From Megachile rotundata (taxonomy: Eukaryota > Arthropoda > Insecta > Hymenoptera > Megachilidae), in contig NW_027473362.1 in the NCBI RefSeq assembly GCF_050947335.1, positions 682,001 to 746,000 on the forward strand: DNA of 64,000 nt. The letters are read 5' to 3'. This document shows positions 39,961 to 52,792 of this stretch, piece by piece. A program made the position numbers and the translations under genes. The first letter of the stretch is position 1. Each line of letters begins with the position of its first letter. A model generated the notes under the pieces. It searched no databases. It was not told the origin of the DNA and was given only the letters and a program-made list of their open reading frames with translations.

Positions 39961-42225
39961 GATAGTGTGATTGTGATTGTATGATTGTGATTGTATGATT
40001 GTGATTGTATGATTGTATTTGGGAGATTGTATTTGGGAGATTGTAATTGTATGATTGCGATTGTATGATTGTGATTGTATGATTGTGATTGTATGATTGT
40101 GATTGTATGATTGTGATTGTATGATTGTGATTGTATGATTGTGATTGTATGATTGTGATTGCATGATTGTGATTGTATGATTGTGATTGCATGATTCTGA
40201 ATGTATAATTGTGATTGCATGATTGTGGTTGTGCGATTGTGATTGTACGATTGTGATTGTACGATTGTGATTGTATGATTATGATTGTATGATTGTGATT
40301 GTATGATTATGGTTGTATGATTGTGATTGTATGATTGCGATTGTATGATTGTGATTGTATGATTATGATTGTATTTTTGTGATTGCATGATTGTGATTGT
40401 ATGATTGTGATTGTATGATTGTGATTGTATGATTGTGATTGTATGATTGTGATATATGATTGTAATTGTATGATTATGATTGTATGATTGCGTTTGTATG
40501 ATTGATATTGTATGATTGAGATTGTATGATTGTGATTGTATGATTGTGATTGTATGATTGTGATTGTATGATTGTGATTGTATGATTGTGATTGCATGAT
40601 TGTGATTGTATGATTGTGATTGCATGATTTTGAATGTATAATTGTGATTGCATGATTGTGATTGTATGATTGTGATTGTATGATTGTGATTGTATGATTG
40701 TATTTGGGAGATTGTATTTGGGAGATTGTATTTGGGAGATTGTAATTGTATGATTGCGATTGTATGATTGTGATTGTATGATTGCGATTGTATGATTGCG
40801 ATTATATGATTGTGATTGTATGATTGTGATTGTATGATTGTGATTGCATGATTTTGAATGTATGATTGTGATTGTATGATTGTGATTGCATGACTGTGAT
40901 TGTATGGTTGTGATTGCATGATTTTGAAAGTATGATTGTGATTGTATGATTGCGATTGTATGATTGTGATTGTATGATTGTGATTGTATGATTGTGATAG
41001 TGTGATTGTGATTGTATGATTGTGATTGTATGATTGTGATTGTATGATTGTGATTGTATGATTGCATTTGGGAGATTGTATTTGGGAGATTGTAATTGTA
41101 TGATTGCGATTGTATGATTGTGATTGTATGATTGTGATGTATGATTGTAATTGTATGATTATGATTGTATGATTGTGATAGTATGATTATGATTGTATGA
41201 TTGTGATTGTATGATTGCGATTGTATGATTGTGATTGTATGATTGTGATTGTGTGATTGTGATTGTATGATTGTGATTGTATGATTGTGATTGTATGATT
41301 GTGATTGTATGATTGTGATTGTATGATTGTGATTGCATGATTGTGATTGTATGATTGTGATTGTCTGATTGTGGTTGTGCGATTGTGATTGTACGATTGT
41401 GATTGTACGATTGTGATTGGATGATTATGATTGTATGATTGTGATTGTATGATTGTGATTGTATGATTGTGATATATGATTGTAATTGTATGATTATGAT
41501 TGTATGATTGCGTTTGTATGATTGAGATTGTATGATTGAGATTGTATGATTGTGATTGTATGCTTGCGATTGTATGATTGTGATTGTATGATTGTGATTG
41601 TATGATTGTGATTGTATGATTGTGATTGTATGATTGTGATTGTATGATTGTGATTGTATGATTGTGATTGTATGATTGTGATTGCATGATTGTGATTGTA
41701 TGATTGTGATTGCATGATTTTGAATGTATAATTGTGATTGCATGATTGTGATTGTATGATTGTGATTGTATGATTGTATTTGGGAGATTGTATTTGGGAG
41801 ATTGTAATTGTATGATTGCGATTGTATGATTGTGATTGTATGATTGTGATTGTATGATTGTGATTGCATGATTGTGATTGTATGATTGTGATTGCATGAT
41901 TTTGAATGTATAATTGTGATTGCATGATTGTGATTGTATGATTGTGATTGTATGATTGTGATTGTATGATTGTATTTGGGAGATTGTATTTGGGAGATTG
42001 TATTTGGGAGATTGTAATTGTATGATTGCGATTGTATGATTGTGATTGTATGATTGCGATTGTATGATTGCGATTGTATGATTGTGATTGTATGATTGAG
42101 ATTGCATGACTGTGATTGTATGGTTGTGATTGCATGATTTTGAATGTATGATTGTGATTGTATGATTGCGATTGTATGATTGTGATTGTATGATTGTGAT
42201 TGTATGATTGTGATAGTGTGATTGT
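39961..42225 (+). repeat. 2,265-bp tandem higher-order repeat, copy 2
   Basis: It follows copy 1 without a gap and keeps the exact offset until about 42.2 kb, where the GATAG unit is at 42212, one unit short of expectation. Beyond it the array switches to a module matching 36.24 kb (GTGTTTGGG unit at 42291). The very high identity points to a recent unequal exchange, or to an assembly duplication. Confidence 0.9.
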
Positions 42226-43935
42226 GATTGTATGATTGTGATTGTATGATTGTGATTGTATGATTGTGATTGTATGATTGTATTTGGGAGATTGTGTTTG
42301 GGAGATTGTAATTGTATGATTGCGATTGTATGATTCTGATTGTATGATTGTGATGTATGATTGTAATTGTATGATTATGATTGTATGATTGTGATAGTAT
42401 GATTATGATTGTATGATTGTGATTGTATGATTGCGATTGTATGATTGTGATTGTATGATTATGATTGTATTTTTGTGATTGCATGATTGTGATTGTATGA
42501 TTGTGATTGTATGATTGTGATTGCATGATTGTGATTGTATGATTGTGATTGTCTGATTGTGGTTGTGCGATTGTGATTGTACGATTGTGATTGTACGATT
42601 GTGATTGTATGATTATGATTGTATGATTGTGATTGTATGATTATGGTTGTATGATTGTGATTGTATGATTGCGATTGTATGATTGTGATTGTATGATTAT
42701 GATTGTATTTTTGTGATTGCATGATTGTGATTGTATGATTGTGATTGTATGATTGTGATTGTATGATTGTGATTGTATGATTGTGATTGTATGATTGTGA
42801 TTGTATGATTGTGATTGTATGATTGTGATATATGATTGTAATTGTATGATTATGATTGTATGATTGCGTTTGTATGATTGAGATTGTATGATTGAGATTG
42901 TATGATTGTGATTGTATGCTTGCGATTGTATGATTGTGATTGTATGATTGTGATTGTATGATTGTGATTGTATGATTGTGATTGTATGATTGTGATTGTA
43001 TGATTGTGATTGTATGATTGTGATTGTATGATTGTGATTGTATGATTGTGATTGTATGATTGTGATTGTATGATTGTGATTGTATGATTGTGATTGTATG
43101 ATTGTGATTGCATGATTGTGATTGTATGATTGTGATTGCATGATTTTGAATGTATAATTGTGATTGCATGATTGTGATGGTATGATTGTGATTGTATGAT
43201 TGTGATTGTATGATTGTGATTGTATGATTATGATTGTATGATTGTGATTGTATGATTGCGATTGTATGACTGTGATTGTATGGTTGTGATTGCATGATTT
43301 TGAAAGTATGATTGTGATTGTATGATTGCGATTGTATGATTGTGATTGTATGATTGTGATTGTATGATTGTGATAGTGTGATTGTGATTGTATGATTGTG
43401 ATTGTATGATTGTGATTGTATGATTGTATTTGGGAGATTGTATTTGGGAGATTGTAATTGTATGATTGCGATTGTATGATTGTGATTGTATGATTGTGAT
43501 TGTATGATTGTGATTGTATGATTGTGATTGTATGATTGTGATTGTATGATTGTGATTGTATGATTGTGATTGCATGATTGTGATTGTATGATTGTGATTG
43601 CATGATTTTGAATGTATAATTGTGATTGCATGATTGTGGTTGTGCGATTGTGATTGTACGATTGTGATTGTACGAATGTGATTGTATGATTATGATTGTA
43701 TGATTGTGATTGTATGATTATGGTTGTATGATTGTGATTGTATGATTGCGATTGTATGATTGTGATTGTATGATTATGATTGTATTTTTGTGATTGCATG
43801 ATTGTGATTGTATGATTGTGATTGTATGATTGTGATTGTATGATTGTGATTGTATGATTGTGATATATGATTGTAATTGTATGATTATGATTGTATGATT
43901 GCGTTTGTATGATTGATATTGTATGATTGAGATAG
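42226..43935 (+). repeat. Composite copy of 36.24-38.25 kb
   Basis: The left part matches 36.24-37.0 kb at offsets of 6,040 (36251/42291), 6,026 (36614/42640) and 6,012 (36815/42827), drifting by single 14-base units. From about 43.19 kb it matches 37.52-38.25 kb at 5,676 (38041/43717; GATATT unit 38239/43915). So 1.7 kb of the region was copied from the earlier segment with an internal deletion of about 24 units. Confidence 0.82.
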
Positions 43936-44510
43936 TATGATTGTGATTGCATGACTGTGATTGTATGGTTGTGATTGCATGATTTTGAAAGTATGATTGT
44001 GATTGTATGATTGCGATTGTATGATTGTGATTGTATGATTGTGATTGTATGATTGTGATAGTGTGATTGTGATTGTATGATTGTGATTGTATGATTGTGA
44101 TTGTATGATTGTGATTGTATGATTGCATTTGGGAGATTGTATTTGGGAGATTGTAATTGTATGATTGCGATTGTATGATTGTGATTGTATGATTGCGATT
44201 GTATGATTGCGATTATATGATTGTGATTGTATGATTGTGATTGTATGATTGTGATTGCATGATTTTGAATGTATGATTGTGATTGTATGATTGTGATTGC
44301 ATGACTGTGATTGTATGGTTGTGATTGCATGATTTTGAAAGTATGATTGTGATTGTATGATTGCGATTGTATGATTGTGATTGTTTGATTGTGATTGTAT
44401 GATTGTGATAGTGTGATTGTGATTGTATGATTGTGATTGTATGATTGTGATTGTATGATTGTGATTGTATGATTGCATTTGGGAGATTGTATTTGGGAGA
44501 TTGTAATTGT
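43936..44510 (+). repeat. 350-bp tandem duplication replacing part of an older copy
   Basis: The tract from about 43.94 to 44.15 kb repeats 350 bases later (TGACTG 43951/44301, GATAG 44057/44407, GCATTTGGG 44126/44476). 350 is 25 whole units. On both sides the exact 5,676-base offset to the 38 kb copy holds (43915 and 44209), while the roughly 190 bases at 43.94-44.13 kb do not match that copy. Confidence 0.78.
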
Positions 44511-45500
44511 ATGATTGTGATTGTATGATTATGATTGTATGATTGTGATTGCATGATTGCGATTGTATGATTGTGATTGTATGATTATGATTGTATTTTT
44601 GTGATTGCATGATTGTGATTGTATGATTGCGATTGTATGATTGTGATTGTATGATTGTGATGTATGATTGTAATTGTATGATTATGATTGTATGATTGCG
44701 TTTGTATGATTGAGATTGTATGATTGAGATTGTATGATTGTGATTGTATGCTTGCGATTGTATGATAGTGATTGTATGATTGTGATTGTATGATTGTGAT
44801 TGTATGATTGTGATTGTATGATTGTGATTGTATGATTGTGATTGTATGATTGTGATTGCATGATTGTGATTGTATGATTGTGATTGCATGATTTTGAATG
44901 TATGATTGTGATTGCATGATTGTGATTGTATGACTGTGATTGTATGATTGTGATTGTATGATTGTATTTGGGAGATTGTATTTGGGAGTTTGTATTTGGG
45001 AGATTGTATTTGGGAGATTGTATTTGGGAGATTGTAATTGTATGATTGCGATTGTATGATTGTGATTGTATGATTGCGATTGTATGATTGCGATTGTATG
45101 ATTGCGATTGCATGATTGTGATGTATGATTGTAATTGTATGATTATGATTGTATGATTGTGATTGTATGATTGAGATTGTATGATTGAGATTGTATGAAT
45201 GTGATTGTATGCTTGCGATTGTATGATTGTGATTGTATGATTGTGATTGTATGATTGTGATTGCATGATTTTGAATGTATGATTGTGATTGTATGATTGT
45301 GATTGCATGATTGTGATTGTATGGTTGTGATTGCATGATTTTGAAAGTATGATTGTGATTGTATGATTGTGATTGTATGATTGTGATTGTATGATTGTGA
45401 TAGTGTGATTGTGATTGTATGATTGTGATTGTATGATTGTGATTGTATGATTGTGATTGTATGATTGTATTTGGGAGATTGTATTTGGGAGATTGAAATT
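44511..45500 (+). repeat. Mosaic satellite segment
   Basis: It contains the modules also seen near 7.2-8.0 kb and 17-18 kb (TGTATTTTTG unit, compound cassette with GCGTTTG at about 44699, TTTTGAATG, GGG cluster, three TGCGAT units, TTTTGAAAG), but I did not find one constant offset to another copy. It includes the largest GGG cluster of the window (44963-45032). No gene is present. Confidence 0.75.
44963..45032 (+). repeat. Largest GGG-type cluster: five units
   Basis: Five consecutive TGTATTTGGGAGAT units (the second ends AGTT instead of AGAT) place five GGG tracts at 14-base spacing: 44970-44972, 44984-44986, 44998-45000, 45012-45014 and 45026-45028. Other clusters have two or three. Spacers of 11 bases are longer than in usual G-quadruplex motifs, so any such fold would be weak. 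Confidence 0.88.
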
Positions 45501-48500
45501 GTATGATTGCGATTGTATGATTGTGATTGTATGATTGCGATTGTATGATTGTGATTGTATGATTGTGATGTATGATTGTAATTGTATGATTATGATTGTA
45601 TGATTGCGTTTGTATGATTGAGATTGTATGATTGAGATTGTATGATTGTGATTGTATGCTTGCGATTGTATGATTGTGATTGTATGATTGTGATTGTATG
45701 ATTGTGATTGTATGATTGTGATTGTATGATTGTGATTGTATGATTATGATTGTATTTTTGTGATTGCATGATTGTGATTGTATGATTGTGATTGCATGAT
45801 TGTGATTGTATGATTGTGATTGTCTGATTGTGGTTGTGCGATTGTGATTGTACGATTGTGATTGTACGATTGTGATTGTACGATTGTGATTGTATGATTA
45901 TGATTGTATGATTGTGATTGTATGATTATGATTGTATGATTGTGATTGTATGATTGCGATTGTATGATTGTGATTGTATGATTATGATTGTATTTTTGTG
46001 ATTGCATGATTGTGATTGTATGATTGTGATTGTATGATTGTGGTTGTATGATTGTGATGTATGATTGTAAGTATATGATTATGATTGTATGATTGCGTTT
46101 GTATGATTGAGATTGTATGATTGAGATTGTATGATTGTGATTGTATGCTTGCGATTGTATGATTGTGATTGTATGATTGTGATTGTATGATTGCGATTGT
46201 ATGATTGCGATTGTATGATTGCGATTGTATGATTGTGATGTATGATTGTAATTGTATGATTATGATTGTATGATTGTGATTGTATGATTGAGATTGTATG
46301 ATTGAGATTGTATGAATGTGATTGTATGATTGTGATTGTATGATTGTGATTGTATGATTGTGATTGCATGATTTTGAATGTATGATTGTGATTGTATGAT
46401 TGTGATTGCATGATTGTGATTGTATGGTTGTGATTGCATGATTTTGAAAGTATGATTGTGATTGTATGATTGTGGTTGTATGATTGTGATGTATGATTGT
46501 AATTATATGATTATGATTGTATGATTGCGTTTGTATGATTGAGATTGTATGATTGCGATTGTATGATTGTGATTGTATGATTGTGATTGTATGATTGTGG
46601 TAGTGTGATTGTGATTGTATGATTGTGATTGTATGATTGTGATTGTATGATTGTATTTGGGAGATTGTATTTGGGAGATTGTAATTGTATGATTGCGATT
46701 GTATGATTGTGATTGTATGATTGCGATTGTATGATTGCGATTGTATGATTGCGATTGTATGATTGTGATGTATGATTGTGATTGTATGATTGTAATTGTA
46801 TGATTATGATTGTATGATTGTGATTGTATGATTGAGATTGTATGATTGAGATTGTATGATTGAGATTGTATGATTGAGATTGTATGATTGTGATTGTATG
46901 ATTGCGATTGTATGATTGTGATTGTATGATTGTGATTGTATGATTGTGATTGTCTGATTGTGGTTGTGCGATTGTGATTGTACGATTGTGATTGTACGAT
47001 TGTGATTGTATGATTATGATTGTATGATTGTGATTGTATGATTATGGTTGTATGATTGTGATTGTATGATTGCGATTGTATGATTGTGATTGTATGATTA
47101 TGATTGTATTTTTGTGATTGCATGATTGTGATTGTATGATTGTGATTGTATGATTGTGATTGTATGATTATGATTGTATGATTGTGATTGTATGATTGTG
47201 ATTGTATGATTGTGATTGTATGATTATGATTGTATTTTTGTGATTGCATGATTGTGATTGTATGATTGTGATTGTATGATTGTGGTTGTATGATTGTGAT
47301 GTATGATTGTAAGTATATGATTATGATTGTATGATTGCGTTTGTATGATTGAGATTGTATGATTGAGATTGTATGATTGTGATTGTATGCTTGCGATTGT
47401 ATGATTGTGATTGTATGATTGTGATTGTATGATTGCGATTGTATGATTGCGATTGTATGATTGTGATGTATGATTGTAATTGTATGATTATGATTGTATG
47501 ATTGTGATTGTATGATTGAGATTGTATGATTGAGATTGTATGAATGTGATTGTATGATTGTGATTGTATGATTGTGATTGTATGATTGTGATTGCATGAT
47601 TTTGAATGTATGATTGTGATTGTATGATTGTGATTGCATGATTGTGATTGTATGGTTGTGATTGCATGATTTTGAAAGTATGATTGTGATTGTATGATTG
47701 CGATTGTATGATTGTGATTGTATGATTGTGATTGTATGATTGTGGTAGTGTGATTGTGATTGTATGATTGTGATTGTATGATTGTGATTGTATGATTGTA
47801 TTTGGGAGATTGTATTTGGGAGATTGTATTTGGGAGATTGTAATTGTATGATTGCGATTGTATGATTGTGATTGTATGATTGCGATTGTATGATTGCGAT
47901 TGTATGATTGCGATTGTATGATTGTGATGTATGATTGTGATTGTATGATTGTAATTGTATGATTATGATTGTATGATTGTGATTGTATGATTGAGATTGT
48001 ATGATTGAGATTGTATGAATGTGATTGTATGCTTGCGATTGTATGATTGTGATTGTATGATTGCGATTGTATGATTGTGATTGTATGATTGTGATTGTAT
48101 GATTGTGATTGTCTGATTGTGGTTGTGCGATTGTGATTGTACGATTGTGATTGTACGATTGTGATTGTATGATTATGATTGTATGATTGTGATTGTATGA
48201 TTATGGTTGTATGATTGTGATTGTATGATTGCGATTGTATGATTGTGATTGTATGATTATGATTGTATTTTTGTGATTGCATGATTGTGATTGTATGATT
48301 GTGATTGTATGATTATGATTGTATGATTGTGATTGTATGATTGTGATTGTATGATTGTGATTGTATGATTGTGATTGCATGATTGTGATTGTATGATTGT
48401 GATTGTCTGATTGTGGTTGTGCGATTGTGATTGTATGATTGTGATTGTACGATTGCGATTGTATGATTGTATTTGGGAGATTGTATTTGGGAGATTGTAT

Positions 48501-49800
48501 TTGGGAGATTGTAATTGTATGATTGCGATTGTATGATTGTGATTGTATGATTGCGATTGTATGATTGCGATTGTATGATTGCGATTGTATGATTGTGATG
48601 TATGATTGTGATTGTATGATTGTAATTGTATGATTATGATTGTATGATTGTGATTGTATGATTGAGATTGTATGATTGAGATTGTATGAATGTGATTGTA
48701 TGCTTGCGATTGTATGATTGTGATTGTATGATTGCGATTGTATGATTGTGATTGTATGATTGTGATTGTATGATTGTGATTGTCTGATTGTGGTTGTGCG
48801 ATTGTGATTGTACGATTGTGATTGTACGATTGTGATTGTATGATTATGATTGTATGATTGTGATTGTATGATTATGGTTGTATGATTGTGATTGTATGAT
48901 TGCGATTGTATGATTGTGATTGTATGATTATGATTGTATTTTTGTGATTGCATGATTGTGATTGTATGATTGTGATTGTATGATTGTGATTGCATGATTG
49001 TGATTGTATGATTGTGATTGTCTGATTGTGGTTGTGCGATTGTGATTGTATGATTGTGATTGTACGATTGCGATTGTATGATTATGATTGTATGATTGTG
49101 ATTGTATGATTATGATTGTATGATTGTGATTGTATGATTGCGATTGTATGATTGTGATTGTATGATTGTGATTGTATGATTGAGATTGTATGATTGAGAT
49201 TGTATGATTGTGATTGTATGATTGTGATTGTATGATTGTGATTGTCTGATTGTGGTTGTGCGATTGTGATTGTACGATTGTGATTGTATGATTATGATTG
49301 TATGATTGTGATTGTATGATTATGATTGTATGATTGTGATTGTATGATTGCGATTGTATGATTGTGATTGTATGATTATGATTGTATTTTTGTGATTGCA
49401 TGATTGTGATTGTATGATTGTGATTGTATGATTGTGATTGTATGATTGTGATTGTATGATTGTGATTGTATGATTGTGATTGTATGATTGTGATTGCATG
49501 ATTGTGATTGTATGATTGTGATTGTCTGATTGTGGTTGTGCGATTGTGATTGTACGATTGTGATTGTACGATTGCGATTGTATGATTATGATTGTATGAT
49601 TGTGATTGTATGATTGCGATTGTATGATTGTGATTGTATGATTATGATTGTATTTTTGTGATTGCATGATTGTGATTGTATGATTGTGATTGTATGATTG
49701 TGATTGTATGATTGTGATTGTATGATTGTGATTGTATGATTGTGATTGTATGATTGTGATTGTATGATTGTGATTGTATGATTGTGATTGTATGATTGTA
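45501..49800 (+). repeat. Region of short duplications, rich in CpG cassettes
   Basis: Three short offsets overlap here: 1,242 (45991/47233 and the rare GTAAGTATATG unit 46067/47309), 1,159 (CpG cassette 46951/48110; TTATGGTTG unit 47041/48200) and 671 (TTTGGG 47801/48472; TTATGGTTG 48200/48871). Three copies of a module lie near 46.66, 47.81 and 48.48 kb. Eight CpG cassettes fall between 45821 and 49578, the densest stretch in the window. No gene is present. Confidence 0.83.
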
Positions 49801-52792
49801 TTTGGGAGATTGTATTTGGGAGATTGTAATTGTATGATTGCGATTGTATGATTGTGATTGTATGATTGTGATGTATGATTGTAATTGTATGATTATGATT
49901 GTATGATTGCGTTTGTATGATTGAGATTGTATGATTGAGATTGTATGATTGTGATTGTATGCTTGCGATTGTATGATTATGATTGTATGATTGTGATTGT
50001 ATGATTGTGATTGTATGATTGTGATTGCATGATTGTGATTGTATGATTGTGATTGCATGATTGTGATTTTATGATTGTGATTGCATGATTGTGATTGTAT
50101 GATTGTGATTGCATGATTTTGAATGTATGATTGTGATTGCATGACTGTGATTGTATGATTGTGATTGTATGATTGTGATTGTATGATTGTGATTGTATGA
50201 TTGTATTTGGGAGATTGTATTTGGGAGATTGTATTTGGGAGATTGTAATTGTATGATTGCGATTGTATGATTGTGATTGTATGATTGTGATGTATGATTG
50301 TAATTGTATGATTATGATTGTATGATTGCGTTTGTATGATTGAGATTGTATGATTGAGATTGTATGATTGCGATTGTATGATTTCGATTGTATGATTGCG
50401 ATTGTATGATTGTGATGTATGATTGTAATTGTATGATTATGATTGTATGATTGTGATTGTATGATTGAGATTGTATGATTGAGATTGTACGAATGTGATA
50501 GTATGCTTGCGATTGTATGATTGTGATTGTATGATTGTGATTGTATGATTGTGACTGCATGATTTTGAATGTATGATTGTGATTGTATGATTGTGATTGC
50601 ATGATTGTGATTGTATGGTTGTGATTGCATGATTTTGAAAGTATGATTGTGATTGTATGATTGTGATTGTATGATTGTGATTGTATGATTGTGATTGTAT
50701 GATTATGATTGTATGATTGTATTTGGGAGATTGTATTTGGGATATTGTAATTGTATGATTGCGATTGTATGATTGTGATTGTATGATTGTGATGTATGAT
50801 TGTGATTGTATGATTGTGATTGTACGATTGTGATTGTATGATTGTGATTGTATGATTGTGATTGTATGATTGTGATTGCATGATTGTGATTGTATGATTG
50901 TGATTGCATGATTTTGAATGTATAATTGTGATTGCATGATTGTGATTGTATGATTGTGATTGTATGATTGCGATTGTATGATTGCGATTGTATGATTGTG
51001 ATGTATGATTGTAATTGTATGATTATGATTGTATGATTGTGATTGTATGATTGTGATTGTCTGATTGTGGTTGTGCGATTGTGATTGTACGATTGTGATT
51101 GTACGATTGTGATTGTATGATTATGATTGTATGATTGTGATTGTATGATTATGATTGTATGATTGTGATTGTATGATTGCGATTGTATGATTGTGATTGT
51201 ATGATTATGATTGTTTTTTTGTGATTGCATGATTGTGATTGTATGATTGTGATTGTATGATTGTGATTGTATGATTGTGATTGTATGATTGTGATTGCAT
51301 GATTGTGATTGTATGATTGTGATTGCATGATTTTGAATGTATAATTGTGATTGCATGATTGTGATTGTAGGATTGTGATTGTATGATTGTGATGTATGAT
51401 TGTAATTGTATGATTATGATTGTATGATTGTGATAGTATGATTATGATTGTATAATTGTGATTGTATGATTGCGATTGTATGATTGTGATTGTATGATTA
51501 TGATTGTATTTTTGTGATTGCATGATTGTGATTGTATGATTGTGATTGTATGATTGTGATTGCATGATTTTGAATGTATGATTGTGATTGTATGATTGTG
51601 ATTGCATGATGGTGATTGTATGGTTGTGATTGCATGATTTTGAAAGTATGATTGTGATTGTATGATTGTGATTGTATGATTGTGATTGTATGATTATGAT
51701 TGTATGATTGTATTTGGGAGATTGTATTTGGGAGATTGTAATTGTATGATTGCGATTGTATGATTGTGATTGTATGATTGTGATGTATGATTGTAATTGT
51801 ATGATTATGATTGTATGATTGTGATAGTATGATTATGATTGTATGATTGTGATTGTATGATTGCGATTGTATGATTGTGATTGTATGATTATGATTGTAT
51901 TTTTGTGATTGCATGATTGTGATTGTATGATTGTGATTGTATGATTGTGATTGCATGATTGTGATTGTATGATTGTGATTGTCTGATTGTGGTTGTGCGA
52001 TTGTGATTGTACGATTGTGATTGTACGATTGTGATTGTATGATTATGATTGTATGATTGTGATTGTATGATTATGATTGTATGATTGTGATTGTATGATT
52101 GCGATTGTATGATTGTAATTGTATGATTATGATTGTATTTTTGTGATTGCATGATTGAGATTGTATGATTGTGATTGTATGATTGTGATTGTATGATTGT
52201 GATTGTATGATTGTGATATATGATTGTAATTGTATGATTATGATTGTATGATTGCGTTTGTATGATTGAGATTGTATGATTGAGATTGTATGATTGTGAT
52301 TGTATGATTGTAATTGTATGATTATGATTGTATTTTTGTGATTGCATGATTGAGATTGTATGATTGTGATAGTATGATTATGATTGTATGATTGTGATTG
52401 TATGATTGCGATTGTATGATTGTGATTGTATGATTATGATTGTATTTTTGTGATTGCATGATTGTGATTGTATGATTGTGATTGTATGATTGTGATTGCA
52501 TGATTGTGATTGTATGATTGTGATTGTCTGATTGTGGTTGTGCGATTGTGATTGTACGATTGTGATTGTACGATTGTGATTGTATGATTATGATTGTATG
52601 ATTGTGATTGTATGATTGTGATTGTATGATTGTGATTGGATGATTGTGATTGTATGATTGTGATTGTATGATTGTGATTGCATGATTGTGATTGTATGAT
52701 TGTGATTGCATGATTTTGAATGTATAATTGTGATTGCATGATTGTGATTGTATGATTGTGATTGTATGATTGTGATTGTATGATTGTATTTG
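49801..52792 (+). repeat. Right-hand nested block, copy 1
   Basis: Its first part matches 29.3-31.3 kb (offset about 20.14-20.15 kb) and matches the next copy at about 3,002 (49.97 kb) and 2,988 (50203/53191). From 50381 the offset to the next copy is 2,905 and stays so to about 52.1 kb (CpG cassettes 51058/53963 and 51980/54885). A unit with a run of seven T (51214-51220) is a useful marker, with counterparts at 54119, 58227 and 63384. Confidence 0.87.

Noticed and set aside
38922..44330. Reverse-strand open frames of 665 (38922-40919) and 623 (42459-44330) codons
   Set aside because: Repeat readthrough. The segments are parts of block duplications and the peptide differs only where unit variants differ.
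51214..51220. Run of seven T as a transcription terminator
   Set aside because: There is no hairpin before it and no gene upstream; it is a variant of the TGTATTTTTGTGAT unit, carried by duplication to 54119, 58227 and 63384.
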